A DNA stretch of 64,000 nucleotides from Burkholderia sp. WSM2230 (GTDB taxonomy: Bacteria; Pseudomonadota; Gammaproteobacteria; Burkholderiales; Burkholderiaceae). The stretch lies in assembly GCF_000472445.1 (NCBI RefSeq), contig NZ_AXAJ01000007.1, positions 62,750 to 126,749 on the forward strand. The letters run 5' to 3'. Below, piece after piece: positions 17,699 through 25,439 of this stretch (position 1 is the first letter of the stretch; each line of letters starts with the position of its first letter). Position numbers and translations under genes: made by a program. Under the pieces are notes generated by a model, which ran no database searches, had not been told where the DNA came from, and worked only from the letters and a program-made list of their open reading frames with translations.

Positions 17699-18607
17699 TC
17701 AGCGAGGGCCGCTGATCTCCGGCGCGATCGCCGCGTGATTGAGCAGCGCGACCAGCGACATGCCGCCCACCGTATTGCCCACGAGCGTGGGCACGAGGAA
17801 GCGCAGGAAGTAGTCGCGCAGGCTCGCGTCGCCGCTGAGGAACGCATAAGCCACTTCCGTCGACCCGGCGATGATGTGCGACAGATGGCTGACGGCCACC
17901 ACATAGGTAATCAGCAGCACCGTCAACAGCCGGCCTGAACGCGCGCTCGGCAACAGCCAGACCATCAACGCAATCAGCCAGCCGGCGAAAACCGCCTTCA
18001 CCATCGTCGGCAGCATATGCTCGGAGCCGACCGCCGCGCGCGAGACTTCGCCAAATGCATCCACCACGGCGGGCGCGAATACATCGGGAATGCGCAGCAT
18101 GGCTGCGAAAATCCATGTGCTGACGAGGTTGAAGAACAGCACGACGGCCCATAGCCGCATGGCTTTGAGCAGGGTGCGCGGGTCGCGCCGCGTCAGTACG
18201 GGCAGTACGACGGTCAGCGTGCTTTCGGTGAAAAGCTGCTGCCGGCCCATGATGACCAGCACGAAGCCCATCGAATAGCCGAAGCTCGACACGAGATGAC
18301 GCCATGATGTATCGGGCAGGCCGGCTTCGAGCACCGCTTGCGTGAGAAACGAAAATCCCATTGAAAGCCCTGCCGCGAGCGACGACCAGACCAACGCGCC
18401 GATGGTCCGCTCAAGTGCGGCTTCGCCCTCCGCACGCACTATCTCGTGCAGCACGAGCGCGTGCGGGGCGGTATGGTGCGCCGCCTGGTCCTGCTCGCCC
18501 TCGCTCAGATGCGGGGAATCCGCGCCCGCGTCTTCGGCGCGAGGCGCTTCGGAGGTGGCCGCTTCGGCGGACGACTGTCGTGGCTTGTCGCGCGTCGCTT
18601 CGGCCAT
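17699..18607 (-). CDS. Formate/nitrite transporter family channel (YfdC-like)
   Basis: A 302-residue FNT-family channel. The N-terminal ~60 residues are hydrophilic and acidic (EDAGADSPHLSEGEQDQ), followed by six hydrophobic segments with the FNT-like SFGYSMGFVLVIMGRQQLFTE and LVGNTVGGMSLVALL. The long hydrophilic head and divergent pore residues fit the YfdC branch rather than FocA or NirC, so formate or nitrite specificity should not be assumed. Its ATG overlaps the stop of the small upstream gene by one base (TGATG), which indicates translational coupling. Confidence 0.85.
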   Translation of the reverse strand: MAEATRDKPRQSSAEAATSEAPRAEDAGADSPHLSEGEQDQAAHHTAPHALVLHEIVRAEGEAALERTIGALVWSSLAAGLSMGFSFLTQAVLEAGLPDTSWRHLVSSFGYSMGFVLVIMGRQQLFTESTLTVVLPVLTRRDPRTLLKAMRLWAVVLFFNLVSTWIFAAMLRIPDVFAPAVVDAFGEVSRAAVGSEHMLPTMVKAVFAGWLIALMVWLLPSARSGRLLTVLLITYVVAVSHLSHIIAGSTEVAYAFLSGDASLRDYFLRFLVPTLVGNTVGGMSLVALLNHAAIAPEISGPR

Positions 18608-18849
18608 CAGCGAGCCTCCTTCCAGCGTGAGGGCGGCAGTTCGCAGACTGCTTCCTCGGGCTCCCGCAGTGCGGCAAGCGCGGCTTCGAGACGGGCGATG
18701 CGGGCTCGTTGCGCCGGCATCAGCGGCGCGCCCGACAGCGCGCGCAAACGGCTTTCCCAGTACGAAAGCGGAAGGGAATCATTCACCGGGATGCGCCCGA
18801 ACACCAGTTCGAGGTGGGCGATCTCCCTGTCCAGGTTCTGGTAGCTCAT
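18607..18849 (-). CDS. Small uncharacterised protein with LPLSYW motif (copy 1)
   Basis: An 80-residue cytoplasmic protein without signal or membrane segment. The N-terminal part (NLDREIAHLELVFGRIPVN) is an amphipathic helix, followed by SLPLSYWESRLRALSG, then a second helix rich in Arg/Ala/Leu and an acidic-to-basic tail. A paralogue at 60108-60356 shares the acidic-helix start and the LPLSYWxxRLR core. I chose the ATG at 18849 because the paralogue aligns from there; an in-frame ATG nine codons earlier (18876) is possible. It is coupled to the FNT gene. I do not recognise a named family, and function is unknown. Confidence 0.7.
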   Translation of the reverse strand: MSYQNLDREIAHLELVFGRIPVNDSLPLSYWESRLRALSGAPLMPAQRARIARLEAALAALREPEEAVCELPPSRWKEAR

Positions 18850-19206
18850 GTGAAATGTCCGGTAAGAAGCGATCAAGCGGGGACGACATCGCGCGGCAGG
18901 CGAGGCGGCTCTGGCGCGTCACTTCTTGGGGAGCAATCGCCGTTCCCCGATTCGTCAGGACAACGGGGAATTCACCAGGCGTTCTTGCCGTCGCCATGTC
19001 CTATCCTCCAGCAAGGGCAATTGCGGCGGGCGCAGCATCCGTTGGCGCGGCGCGCGGCGCTTTGCGGGCAGGCAGCCGGTCATGACATCGAGCGACATAA
19101 ATCTGCAATTGCCTTGCAGCAGCGGTTCCACAAGAATTCGACCTGTCATTGAACGGATCGCGGCACACGCAGGCGACGCTCGGTGGTTCTATGCAAGGAG
19201 TCGGTC
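18850..19206. other. Divergent intergenic region
   Basis: About 357 bases separate the SYW/FNT operon from the EF-hand-like gene. The only structure I note is a 7-bp inverted repeat TTCCCCG/CGGGGAA (18943-18949, 18964-18970). No convincing small gene is seen. Confidence 0.45.
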
Positions 19207-19497
19207 ATGAAAAAATTGCTCGCTGCCGTTCTGTTGTGCTGCGCGTCCACCGTCACGTTCGCTCAGGCTGCACCTCAAGGCGCCAATCCGCAGCGCGTCG
19301 AGCGCATGGTTCAGCAGCTCCAGTCGCGTTTTGCGAACTCCAACACCACGCATGACGGCAAGCTCACCAAAGAGCAGGCCGCGGCCGGCATGCCGATGGT
19401 CGCAAGCCACTTCGACGAGATCGACACGCAAAAGGCCGGCTACGTCACGCTGCCGCAGATCGAAAACTACATGCGCGAACGCGCCGCGATGCGCTGA
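19207..19497 (+). CDS. Secreted small protein with degenerate EF-hand-like repeat
   Basis: A 96-residue exported protein. AAGGAG lies seven bases before the ATG at 19207, deciding the start. The signal peptide KKLLAAVLLCCASTVTFAQA is followed by a helix, then NTTHDGKLTKEQAAAGMP and DEIDTQKAGYVTLPQIENYM. Both resemble EF-hand loop-helix units, but the acidic calcium ligands are incomplete (the expected first Asp positions are partly replaced by Asn, Thr and Gln). Calcium binding is therefore uncertain. It is likely periplasmic. Confidence 0.75.
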   Translation: MKKLLAAVLLCCASTVTFAQAAPQGANPQRVERMVQQLQSRFANSNTTHDGKLTKEQAAAGMPMVASHFDEIDTQKAGYVTLPQIENYMRERAAMR

Positions 19498-19593
19498 GCG
19501 GCGCACCTCGCGGGCGCTTGCAGCACCCGGGCACCGCCACGAACCTCGTATTCATCGGATCACTCACCCAGCCCCTCTCGCCCCACACGTGCG

Positions 19594-19821
19594 ATGAAAC
19601 CTGCCACGTCCCGCCGTTTGCGTCTTGCGCGTGCATCGATCGTCGTGTCGGTGAGCGCCGCGCTCGCCGCTTGCGTGAGCGTCGGACCGGACTTCACGCA
19701 GCCTGGTGACGCGCTCGCGCAAAACCAGGGAATTGCGGCGCTTGCGGCAGTGTCGTTCTACGTGCTGTTGCAGCGCATTGCCGAACGGCATACCGCGCGC
19801 AAGGCGCAGAAGGAAGCCTGA
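19594..19821 (+). CDS. Mini-lipoprotein with NodT-like N-terminus
   Basis: A 75-residue protein. Residues 1-27 form a signal peptide ending in LAAC, followed directly by VSVGPDFTQPGDAL. This closely echoes the mature start of NodT-type efflux lipoproteins (AVGPDYTRP in this same window). Instead of a TolC barrel it continues for only about 40 residues into a hydrophobic stretch (IAALAAVSFYVLLQRIAE) and a basic tail. It may be a truncated relic of an outer-membrane factor or a distinct small lipoprotein. It ends 16 bases before the response regulator gene. No strong ribosome site is visible. Confidence 0.5.
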   Translation: MKPATSRRLRLARASIVVSVSAALAACVSVGPDFTQPGDALAQNQGIAALAAVSFYVLLQRIAERHTARKAQKEA

Positions 19822-19837
19822 AACAGGGAGCTTTCGC

Positions 19838-20548
19838 ATGGACCGGCCCGCAAAAATCATCGTGCTCGACGACGAAATCGAGCTGCGCAACATGCTGCAG
19901 CGTTTCTTGCGCGGGCACGGCTTCGACGTGCGGGTCGCAGAAGACAGCAAGCGGCTCGACCGCTATCTCGAGCGTGAACCGTTCGACCTGCTGGTGCTCG
20001 ATCTGATGATCGGCGAAGAAGACGGACTCGCTATCTGCTCGCGGCTGCGCGCGCAAGGCCAGACTTTGCCGATCCTCATGCTGACCGCGAAGGGCGATCC
20101 GCTCGACAAGGTGCTCGGTCTGGAAACCGGCGCCGATGACTACCTCGCCAAGCCGTTCCTGCCGCGCGAACTGGTCGCGCGAATCAACGCGCTGTTGCGG
20201 CGCCAGAAAATCGCTTCCGGCGATGTCACGGTCACTTCTCAATGTGTGCGCTTCGGCGATTTCACGCTCGATGTCGGCAAGCAGCAGCTCACGCGTGGCG
20301 GTGCGCTGCTCGACATTCATTCGGCGCAGATGCTGCTGCTCGTCGCGCTCGCGTCGTCGCCGAACCGGCCGGTGAGCCGCGACAATCTGCTCGCGCGGGC
20401 GCGAGGCCGCGATCATGACGCGCTCGATCGCAGCATCGACGTGCAAGTGCTGCGCCTGCGGCAAATCATCGAGGACGATCCGTCCAAGCCGCGCTTCATC
20501 AAGACCGTATGGGGCGTTGGTTACATGCTGATCGCGGACGTCGACTGA
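19838..20548 (+). CDS. OmpR-like response regulator
   Basis: A 236-residue response regulator with acidic pocket D11/D12, phospho-acceptor D55 in LLVLDLMIGEEDG, Lys in DDYLAKPF, and a C-terminal OmpR winged helix ending TVWGVGYML. I chose the ATG at 19838 because GGGAG sits seven bases upstream and the extended frame starting at 19706 reads through the mini-lipoprotein. The sequence, and the kinase partner with its HDIRTPLTKLRL box, are closest to OmpR/EnvZ. The stop overlaps the kinase ATG (TGATG), giving coupled translation. Likely role: osmotic or envelope control of porins, by family inference. Confidence 0.88.
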   Translation: MDRPAKIIVLDDEIELRNMLQRFLRGHGFDVRVAEDSKRLDRYLEREPFDLLVLDLMIGEEDGLAICSRLRAQGQTLPILMLTAKGDPLDKVLGLETGADDYLAKPFLPRELVARINALLRRQKIASGDVTVTSQCVRFGDFTLDVGKQQLTRGGALLDIHSAQMLLLVALASSPNRPVSRDNLLARARGRDHDALDRSIDVQVLRLRQIIEDDPSKPRFIKTVWGVGYMLIADVD

Positions 20549-21906
20549 TGAGGCGCCCGCTGTTGCGAAACCTGCTGCCGCGCACGTTGCTCGCGCGCAA
20601 TATCGCGTTGCTGATCGCGCTCGTCGTGTTGAGCCAGGTATGCTCGCTTGGTGTGCTGCTGCATTATGTGCAGCGGCCTCGCGTGGAGCGGGCGGCTGCT
20701 GTGTTCGCCACCTACGTGACGACGCTCGACGATCTGTTGCAGACCACGCCCAACGGCGCACGCGACGCGCTGACCGCGCGGCTCGACGTACATGCGCAGC
20801 TTCCCGACAGTGCGCAAACCGAGCCGCCGCCGAGCTTGATGCGCGCATATCGCACTTACCAGCGCAACGTGTTCCTCGAAAGCTTGCGCGCGCATCTTCC
20901 CGCCGACATGGAAACGCGCTGGCAAACGGGGGGCGGGCAGAGGCTGTGGATTCGCATGCACGCGCCTGCCGCTGCCCCGGGCGGCGCGGCGGCTTCCGCG
21001 CCTTACTGGATCGCGCTGCCGATTCCCGAGGACGCGCAGGGCAATGGGCTGGACGCCGCCATCCTGCTGTCGCTTGGTCTGGCCGCGCTCGCGGCCTTGA
21101 CCGGCTATGCGATCCAGCTTCATCTGAACCGGCCGCTTCAGGAACTGACCCATTCGGCGCGGCGCCTGAGTGCCGGTGAAACGCCGCCGCCGCTGCCGAC
21201 CGACGGGCCCATCGAAATCGCCGCGGTGAGCAGCGCGTTCAACCAGATGACGAAGGCGCTAAAGCAAGCGGAGGCCACGCGCGCGCTGATGCTCGCCGGC
21301 ATTTCGCACGACATTCGCACGCCGCTTACCAAACTGCGCCTTTCGATGGCGATGCCCGAGAACAGCGACAGCAGTTTCGTGGTGGCAGCGGAGTCGTATC
21401 TCGACCAGATCGAAACCATCTTGCAGCAGTTCATGGATTACGCCGGCAGCGGCGAGCGCGAGCCTGCCGAGCCTGGCGATCTGAATGCGCTGATCGAGCG
21501 GCTTGCCGGTGATTTCGCGGGGCTCGGTCATGAGTTCGAGTTGTCGCTCGCGCGCCTGCCGCTCGTCGACTATCGGCCGGTGAGCATGATGCGGCTCCTG
21601 ATGAACCTGATGCAGAACGCCATCGTCTACGGCGGCAGCGGGCTCGCGGTGCGCAGCTGGGCGAGCGCCGATCTCGTGTATGTGGCGGTCGGCGACCGGG
21701 GCAAGGGCTTATCGGCGGAAGAACTCGAACTGCTCAAGGCGCCGTTCCAGCGCGGCCGCAATGCGCGCTCGCATAGCGGCGGCACGGGGCTGGGGCTCGC
21801 GATCGTCGAACGGATCGCGCGGCTGCACGGCGGCAGGGTGGAGTTTCATGCCCGCGAAGGCGGCGGACTGGAGGTGTGGGTGGTGCTGCCGGCGCGAGCC
21901 GGCTAA
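20548..21906 (+). CDS. EnvZ-like sensor histidine kinase
   Basis: Inner-membrane sensor kinase of 452 residues starting at the coupled ATG. TM1 (NIALLIALVVLSQVCSLGVLL), a periplasmic domain of about 130 residues, TM2 (AAILLSLGLAALAALTGYAI) and HAMP precede the dimerisation box GISHDIRTPLTKLRL with H254. The ATPase domain carries NLMQNAIVYG, GDRGKGL and GGTGLGLAIVERI. The H-box SHD(I)RTPLT is that of the EnvZ group. It pairs with the preceding OmpR-like regulator. Confidence 0.88.
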   Translation: MRRPLLRNLLPRTLLARNIALLIALVVLSQVCSLGVLLHYVQRPRVERAAAVFATYVTTLDDLLQTTPNGARDALTARLDVHAQLPDSAQTEPPPSLMRAYRTYQRNVFLESLRAHLPADMETRWQTGGGQRLWIRMHAPAAAPGGAAASAPYWIALPIPEDAQGNGLDAAILLSLGLAALAALTGYAIQLHLNRPLQELTHSARRLSAGETPPPLPTDGPIEIAAVSSAFNQMTKALKQAEATRALMLAGISHDIRTPLTKLRLSMAMPENSDSSFVVAAESYLDQIETILQQFMDYAGSGEREPAEPGDLNALIERLAGDFAGLGHEFELSLARLPLVDYRPVSMMRLLMNLMQNAIVYGGSGLAVRSWASADLVYVAVGDRGKGLSAEELELLKAPFQRGRNARSHSGGTGLGLAIVERIARLHGGRVEFHAREGGGLEVWVVLPARAG

Positions 21907-21923
21907 TTGTGGGGGCACAAACC

Positions 21924-22190
21924 TCACTGGCGATCGAGCCACGCATCCAGTCCCACGCGGAACGCCACGCCGGCAATCACCGGCACGGTCAGCATCAGGA
22001 TGATGCCGAAGTTCGGAATCTGGTCGCCATAGGCAATCGGCTGGTACAGCACCACCCCGGCGACGATCGCGAAGACGATTACTCCGACGGCTACCATCAG
22101 AACATTGCGCACCGTGATGGACACCTCTTTGCGCCTGGGCTTCGCGGGACTCGGGCTCGCGGCGGAGGCTGGATCGTGTTGGGCAGTCAT
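21924..22190 (-). CDS. Small two-span membrane protein, unknown function
   Basis: An 88-residue protein. A hydrophilic Pro/Ala/Ser head of about 28 residues is followed by two hydrophobic segments (VLMVAVGVIVFAIVAGVVLY and FGIILMLTVPVIAGVAF), and it ends DAWLDRQ. I chose the ATG at 22190 (MTAQHDPAS), since the upstream in-frame ATG adds an Arg-rich tail. It converges on the EnvZ-like gene across 17 bases. No family recognised. Confidence 0.6.
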   Translation of the reverse strand: MTAQHDPASAASPSPAKPRRKEVSITVRNVLMVAVGVIVFAIVAGVVLYQPIAYGDQIPNFGIILMLTVPVIAGVAFRVGLDAWLDRQ

Positions 22191-22232
22191 GATGGATCTC
22201 GTGACAAAAATGCGGCGGAGGAAGGCGCGCAT

Positions 22233-22326
22233 TCAACGGCAACAATGGCAACCGCGGCAGCTACGGCAACGACAGCAACTGCCGCAACGACGGCAACGGC
22301 GGAAACAATGGCACAGCGGCAACATG
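22233..22326. repeat. Low-complexity GGCAAC-like repeat
   Basis: Degenerate short repeats of the type ACGGCAAC, CGGCAAC and ATGGCAAC run for about 90 bases between the small membrane protein and the hybrid kinase gene. The strand bias (CAA/CGG rich, T-poor) differs from flanking DNA. No gene is supported inside. Confidence 0.55.
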
Positions 22327-22467
22327 AAGCGCGCGCCCGGCATCATACCAGGGGCCGCACGTGCAACGCATTTTGCGCCGCGTGTGATTGCACCGATGTA
22401 AACCAATATATGCCGCATTCCGGGCAACGGTGCTAAAAGCGCATGCCCGGAATGGTGGCGTGCAGCG

Positions 22468-25125
22468 TCACGACGCGGCTTCGATTGGATCGAGCCAGCG
22501 CGCGAATTCGTGCCGCAACTGCGCGAGGCCGAACGGTTTACCCAGGATCCGCGCGCCAGGAATGCTCTCGCCGATAGAAGCATGCGCGCCATAGCCGGAT
22601 ACCAGCAGGACGTGCATGTCCGGCTGCACCTGCAGCACCGCGCGCGCGAGGTTGTCGCCCGACATACCGGGTAGCGTGATGTCCGTGCAGAGGACGTCGT
22701 AGCGTTGCGCCGACACCAGCGGCAGGGCTTCTTCGGCGCTGCCGACCGGCGTGCAGTCGAGCCCTAGCGCGCCCAGCAGAAGGCTCAGCGCGTCGCGGGA
22801 ATCGGCGTCGTCTTCGACGAGCAGCACATGGGCCGGCACGCGCGTCGGCGCTGCCTGGGGGGCGGCGTCGAACTGAAGCTCGCGCTTGCCCGGCACTTCG
22901 CCCCCCGTCATATCACCTCCCGGCGGGTCGTACGCGACGCTCGGCACGCATGCAGCGATTTGCCTGTCGGTCATCTTGCCGACAGACGCGGCACCGGCAG
23001 CCGGCGCACGCGCGGCGCGCAGCACGCTGCGCACCTTGCCCGCGAGATCGTCACGACGATATGGTTTGGACAACAGCGTGATGCCGGCGTCGAGCTTGCC
23101 GTGGTGGACAATTTCGTCGCGCGTATAGCCGGAAGTGAACAGCGTCGGCACCGCCGGCGAGCGCGCCGCGGCACGCCGCGCCAGTTCGACGCTCTTTATC
23201 TTGCCGGGCATCACCACGTCGGTGAACAACAGGTCGATCGGCACGTCGCTATGAATGAAGTCCAGCGCCACGTCGCCGCTCGATGCAGTCAGCACCTTAT
23301 AGCCGAGCTGCACGAGGATTTCGACGGCGGTCAGACGCACGTCGGCATCGTCCTCGACCACGAGCACCGTTTCGCCGCCGCCCACGGGCGCGCTGGTTTC
23401 GTCGGCGGCTTCAGCGGTTTCCGGTTCGCCACAGCGCGGGAAAAACAGCGACACCGTCGTGCCATGCCCCACCTCGCTTTCGATCACCGTATGCCCGCCG
23501 CTTTGCCTGACGAAGCCAAACACCATGCTCAGGCCAAGGCCCGTTCCATGCCCGTGCGGTTTGGTCGTGAAGAACGGTTCGAACGCGTGTTCAAGCACCT
23601 CGGGCGGCATGCCCGCGCCCGTGTCCGTGACCGAAAACACCACGTATTCTCCTGGCGCAAGCTCCGGCTTGTCGCTGCAAAAAGCCGCGTCGAGCACGCG
23701 GTTTGCGGCGCATACGGTGAGCGTGCCGTCTGCTTTCATCGCGTCGCGCGCATTGATTGCGAGGTTGAGCAGTGCATTTTCGAGCTGGTTGCGGTCGACC
23801 TGCACGTGCCACAGCTCGTCGCTCAATATCGTTTCGATCCGCACGGTTTCACCGAGCGCGCGATGCAGCATCTCGCTCATGCCGGCAAGCAGGCGGCGCG
23901 GGTTGAGCACGGTGGGCGAGAGCGGCTGGCGCCGCGCGAACGCGAGCAGATGCGAGGCGAGTTTCGCGCCGCGCTTCACCGCATTCGTGGCCGCCGACAA
24001 ACGGCGCAGAGTGACCGGATTGTTGTCTGCCTCGGCGGCCATCATCTGCAGATTGCCGTTGATCACTTGCAGCACGTTGTTGAAGTCGTGCGCGACGCCG
24101 CCTGTGAGGCTGCCGATCGCTTCCATCTTCTGCGCCTGACGCAGTTGCTCTTCGGCCAGCGCGCGTGCGGCGACCGCATCGGCGACGCGCTGTTCGAGCG
24201 TTTCGGTCAACTGGCGCAGCGACTGCTCGGCGATCTTGCGCTCGTGGATGTCGATCAGCACAGCCGGAAAGCGGGTGGGCTGACCGTGTTCGTCGAACTC
24301 GCACTGGCCGTTTGCCTGCACCCACACGTACTCCCCGTCAGGCCGGCGAATGCGGTACTCCGCGCGAAACGGCCTGCCTGGTTGCAGTGCCTGGGTCCGC
24401 ATATGTTCGAGCAGCGACTGATCGTCTGGATGAATTACTCGCGTCGCGGCGCTGTGATCGACGCCATGGGCGGCTTCTTCCACCGAGAAGGAAAAGGTGC
24501 GGGCAAAACGCTCGTCGCCGGTGATCTTGCCGGTCTGCATGTCGGCGACGCATGTGCCGAGCACGGCGCCGGTATTGAGCGCAAGTTGCAGGCGTTCGTT
24601 GGTCTCGTGCAGATCCGCTTCGGCGCGTTGGCGCCAGCGTTCGGTGAGCACACGCTCGGTAGTTTCGACCACGACGGCGATTACGCCCGCGGGCGCGCCG
24701 CTGTCGTCGGCGACCGGGCTGTAGTACAGGTCCATCCACACGTCCTCGGGCTTGCCTTCGCGCAGCAGCACGAGTTCCTTGTCGCGATACGAGAGCGTGC
24801 CGCCGCCAAGACAGGTCTCCATTACATGACGATTGAATTCCGCGACCTCGGGCCAGCCTATTTCGACAGGGCATCCCAGCAGATACGGATGCCGCCCGCC
24901 TGCGAAAACGGCATACGCGTCGTTGTAGATCATGTAGCCGGATTTGCCCCACAGCAGCACGAGCGGCACCGGCGAAGCAAGCAGCAACTGCACCGTGGCG
25001 GTCAGGCTGCGGGGCCAATCCGCAATCGCGCCGATGCCGGTTGCCGACCAGTCGAATTCACTGATGCGCCGCGCCATCTCGCCGCTCCAGCCCGAACAGC
25101 CGTGATCTTGTGCCGGAAATGGCAT
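22468..25125 (-). CDS. Hybrid sensor histidine kinase with PAS domains and two C-terminal receivers
   Basis: An 885-residue cytoplasmic-looking hybrid kinase without TM segments. Order: a PAS-like domain (about residues 30-150, LLWGKSGYMIYNDAYAVFAG), a second PAS with PAC motif (YRIRRPDGEYVWVQANG, ending about 310), a coiled coil, HisKA with H346 in GGVAHDFNNVL, and HATPase with ALLNLAINARDAM and GTGLGLSMV near 528. REC1 follows (from about 590, DLLFTDVVMPG), then a Pro/Gly linker and REC2 (from about 767, DVLCTDITLPGMSG). The ATG at 25125 has GGAG six bases upstream; the longer frame is rejected. No dedicated output domain is present, so it probably signals through a phosphorelay. Confidence 0.88.
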   Translation of the reverse strand: MPFPAQDHGCSGWSGEMARRISEFDWSATGIGAIADWPRSLTATVQLLLASPVPLVLLWGKSGYMIYNDAYAVFAGGRHPYLLGCPVEIGWPEVAEFNRHVMETCLGGGTLSYRDKELVLLREGKPEDVWMDLYYSPVADDSGAPAGVIAVVVETTERVLTERWRQRAEADLHETNERLQLALNTGAVLGTCVADMQTGKITGDERFARTFSFSVEEAAHGVDHSAATRVIHPDDQSLLEHMRTQALQPGRPFRAEYRIRRPDGEYVWVQANGQCEFDEHGQPTRFPAVLIDIHERKIAEQSLRQLTETLEQRVADAVAARALAEEQLRQAQKMEAIGSLTGGVAHDFNNVLQVINGNLQMMAAEADNNPVTLRRLSAATNAVKRGAKLASHLLAFARRQPLSPTVLNPRRLLAGMSEMLHRALGETVRIETILSDELWHVQVDRNQLENALLNLAINARDAMKADGTLTVCAANRVLDAAFCSDKPELAPGEYVVFSVTDTGAGMPPEVLEHAFEPFFTTKPHGHGTGLGLSMVFGFVRQSGGHTVIESEVGHGTTVSLFFPRCGEPETAEAADETSAPVGGGETVLVVEDDADVRLTAVEILVQLGYKVLTASSGDVALDFIHSDVPIDLLFTDVVMPGKIKSVELARRAAARSPAVPTLFTSGYTRDEIVHHGKLDAGITLLSKPYRRDDLAGKVRSVLRAARAPAAGAASVGKMTDRQIAACVPSVAYDPPGGDMTGGEVPGKRELQFDAAPQAAPTRVPAHVLLVEDDADSRDALSLLLGALGLDCTPVGSAEEALPLVSAQRYDVLCTDITLPGMSGDNLARAVLQVQPDMHVLLVSGYGAHASIGESIPGARILGKPFGLAQLRHEFARWLDPIEAAS

Positions 25126-25439
25126 GCTGCGCTCCACGGAGATCGCGTTGATGAATGGGTCTCCAGTCTGCCGGTTCACATTGTCCGCGTAAAGGGCCGA
25201 TACGCGATGGACGCGGATTCGTTGCGCACGCACCTTGATGCGCGCAACTTTTACCTGTGCGGGTCGCGCATGCTCTCACAAGCGGCAATAAACGCTGCGC
25301 GCGGCTTACACGATCCTTCGGAAGATACGGGGCAGTTCCTGCTGATGGCACGTTGCGCGCGCGTATCCGCGGGTCGGAAGGTCGCGCGATAACCCTGAAC
25401 GTGCTGACAAGCGACGAAGGCGCAGCGCGCCTTCTTCCG
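25126..25439. other. Intergenic region between hybrid kinase and bcsC
   Basis: About 314 bases holding the promoter of the hybrid kinase and the 3' end signal of the bcs operon. A 61-codon plus-strand frame (25207-25392) exists but its third-position G/C is lower than neighbouring genes and its ribosome site is poor. Confidence 0.45.
25416..25434 (-). terminator. Hairpin after bcsC
   Basis: GAAGGCGC-AGC-GCGCCTTC forms a perfect 8-bp stem with a 3-base loop, beginning six bases beyond the bcsC stop. The downstream bases are not U-rich, so it is a candidate terminator or 3' stabilising structure for the cellulose operon. Confidence 0.45.

Noticed and set aside
22828..25392. 854-codon open frame on the plus strand
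   Set aside because: Antisense to the hybrid kinase, whose domain motifs are unambiguous; the product is low-complexity Arg/His/Val-rich.
25207..25392. 61-codon plus-strand frame between hybrid kinase and bcsC
   Set aside because: Third-position G+C is lower than in neighbouring genes, ribosome-site spacing is poor and no motif is seen. Not excluded as a real small gene.
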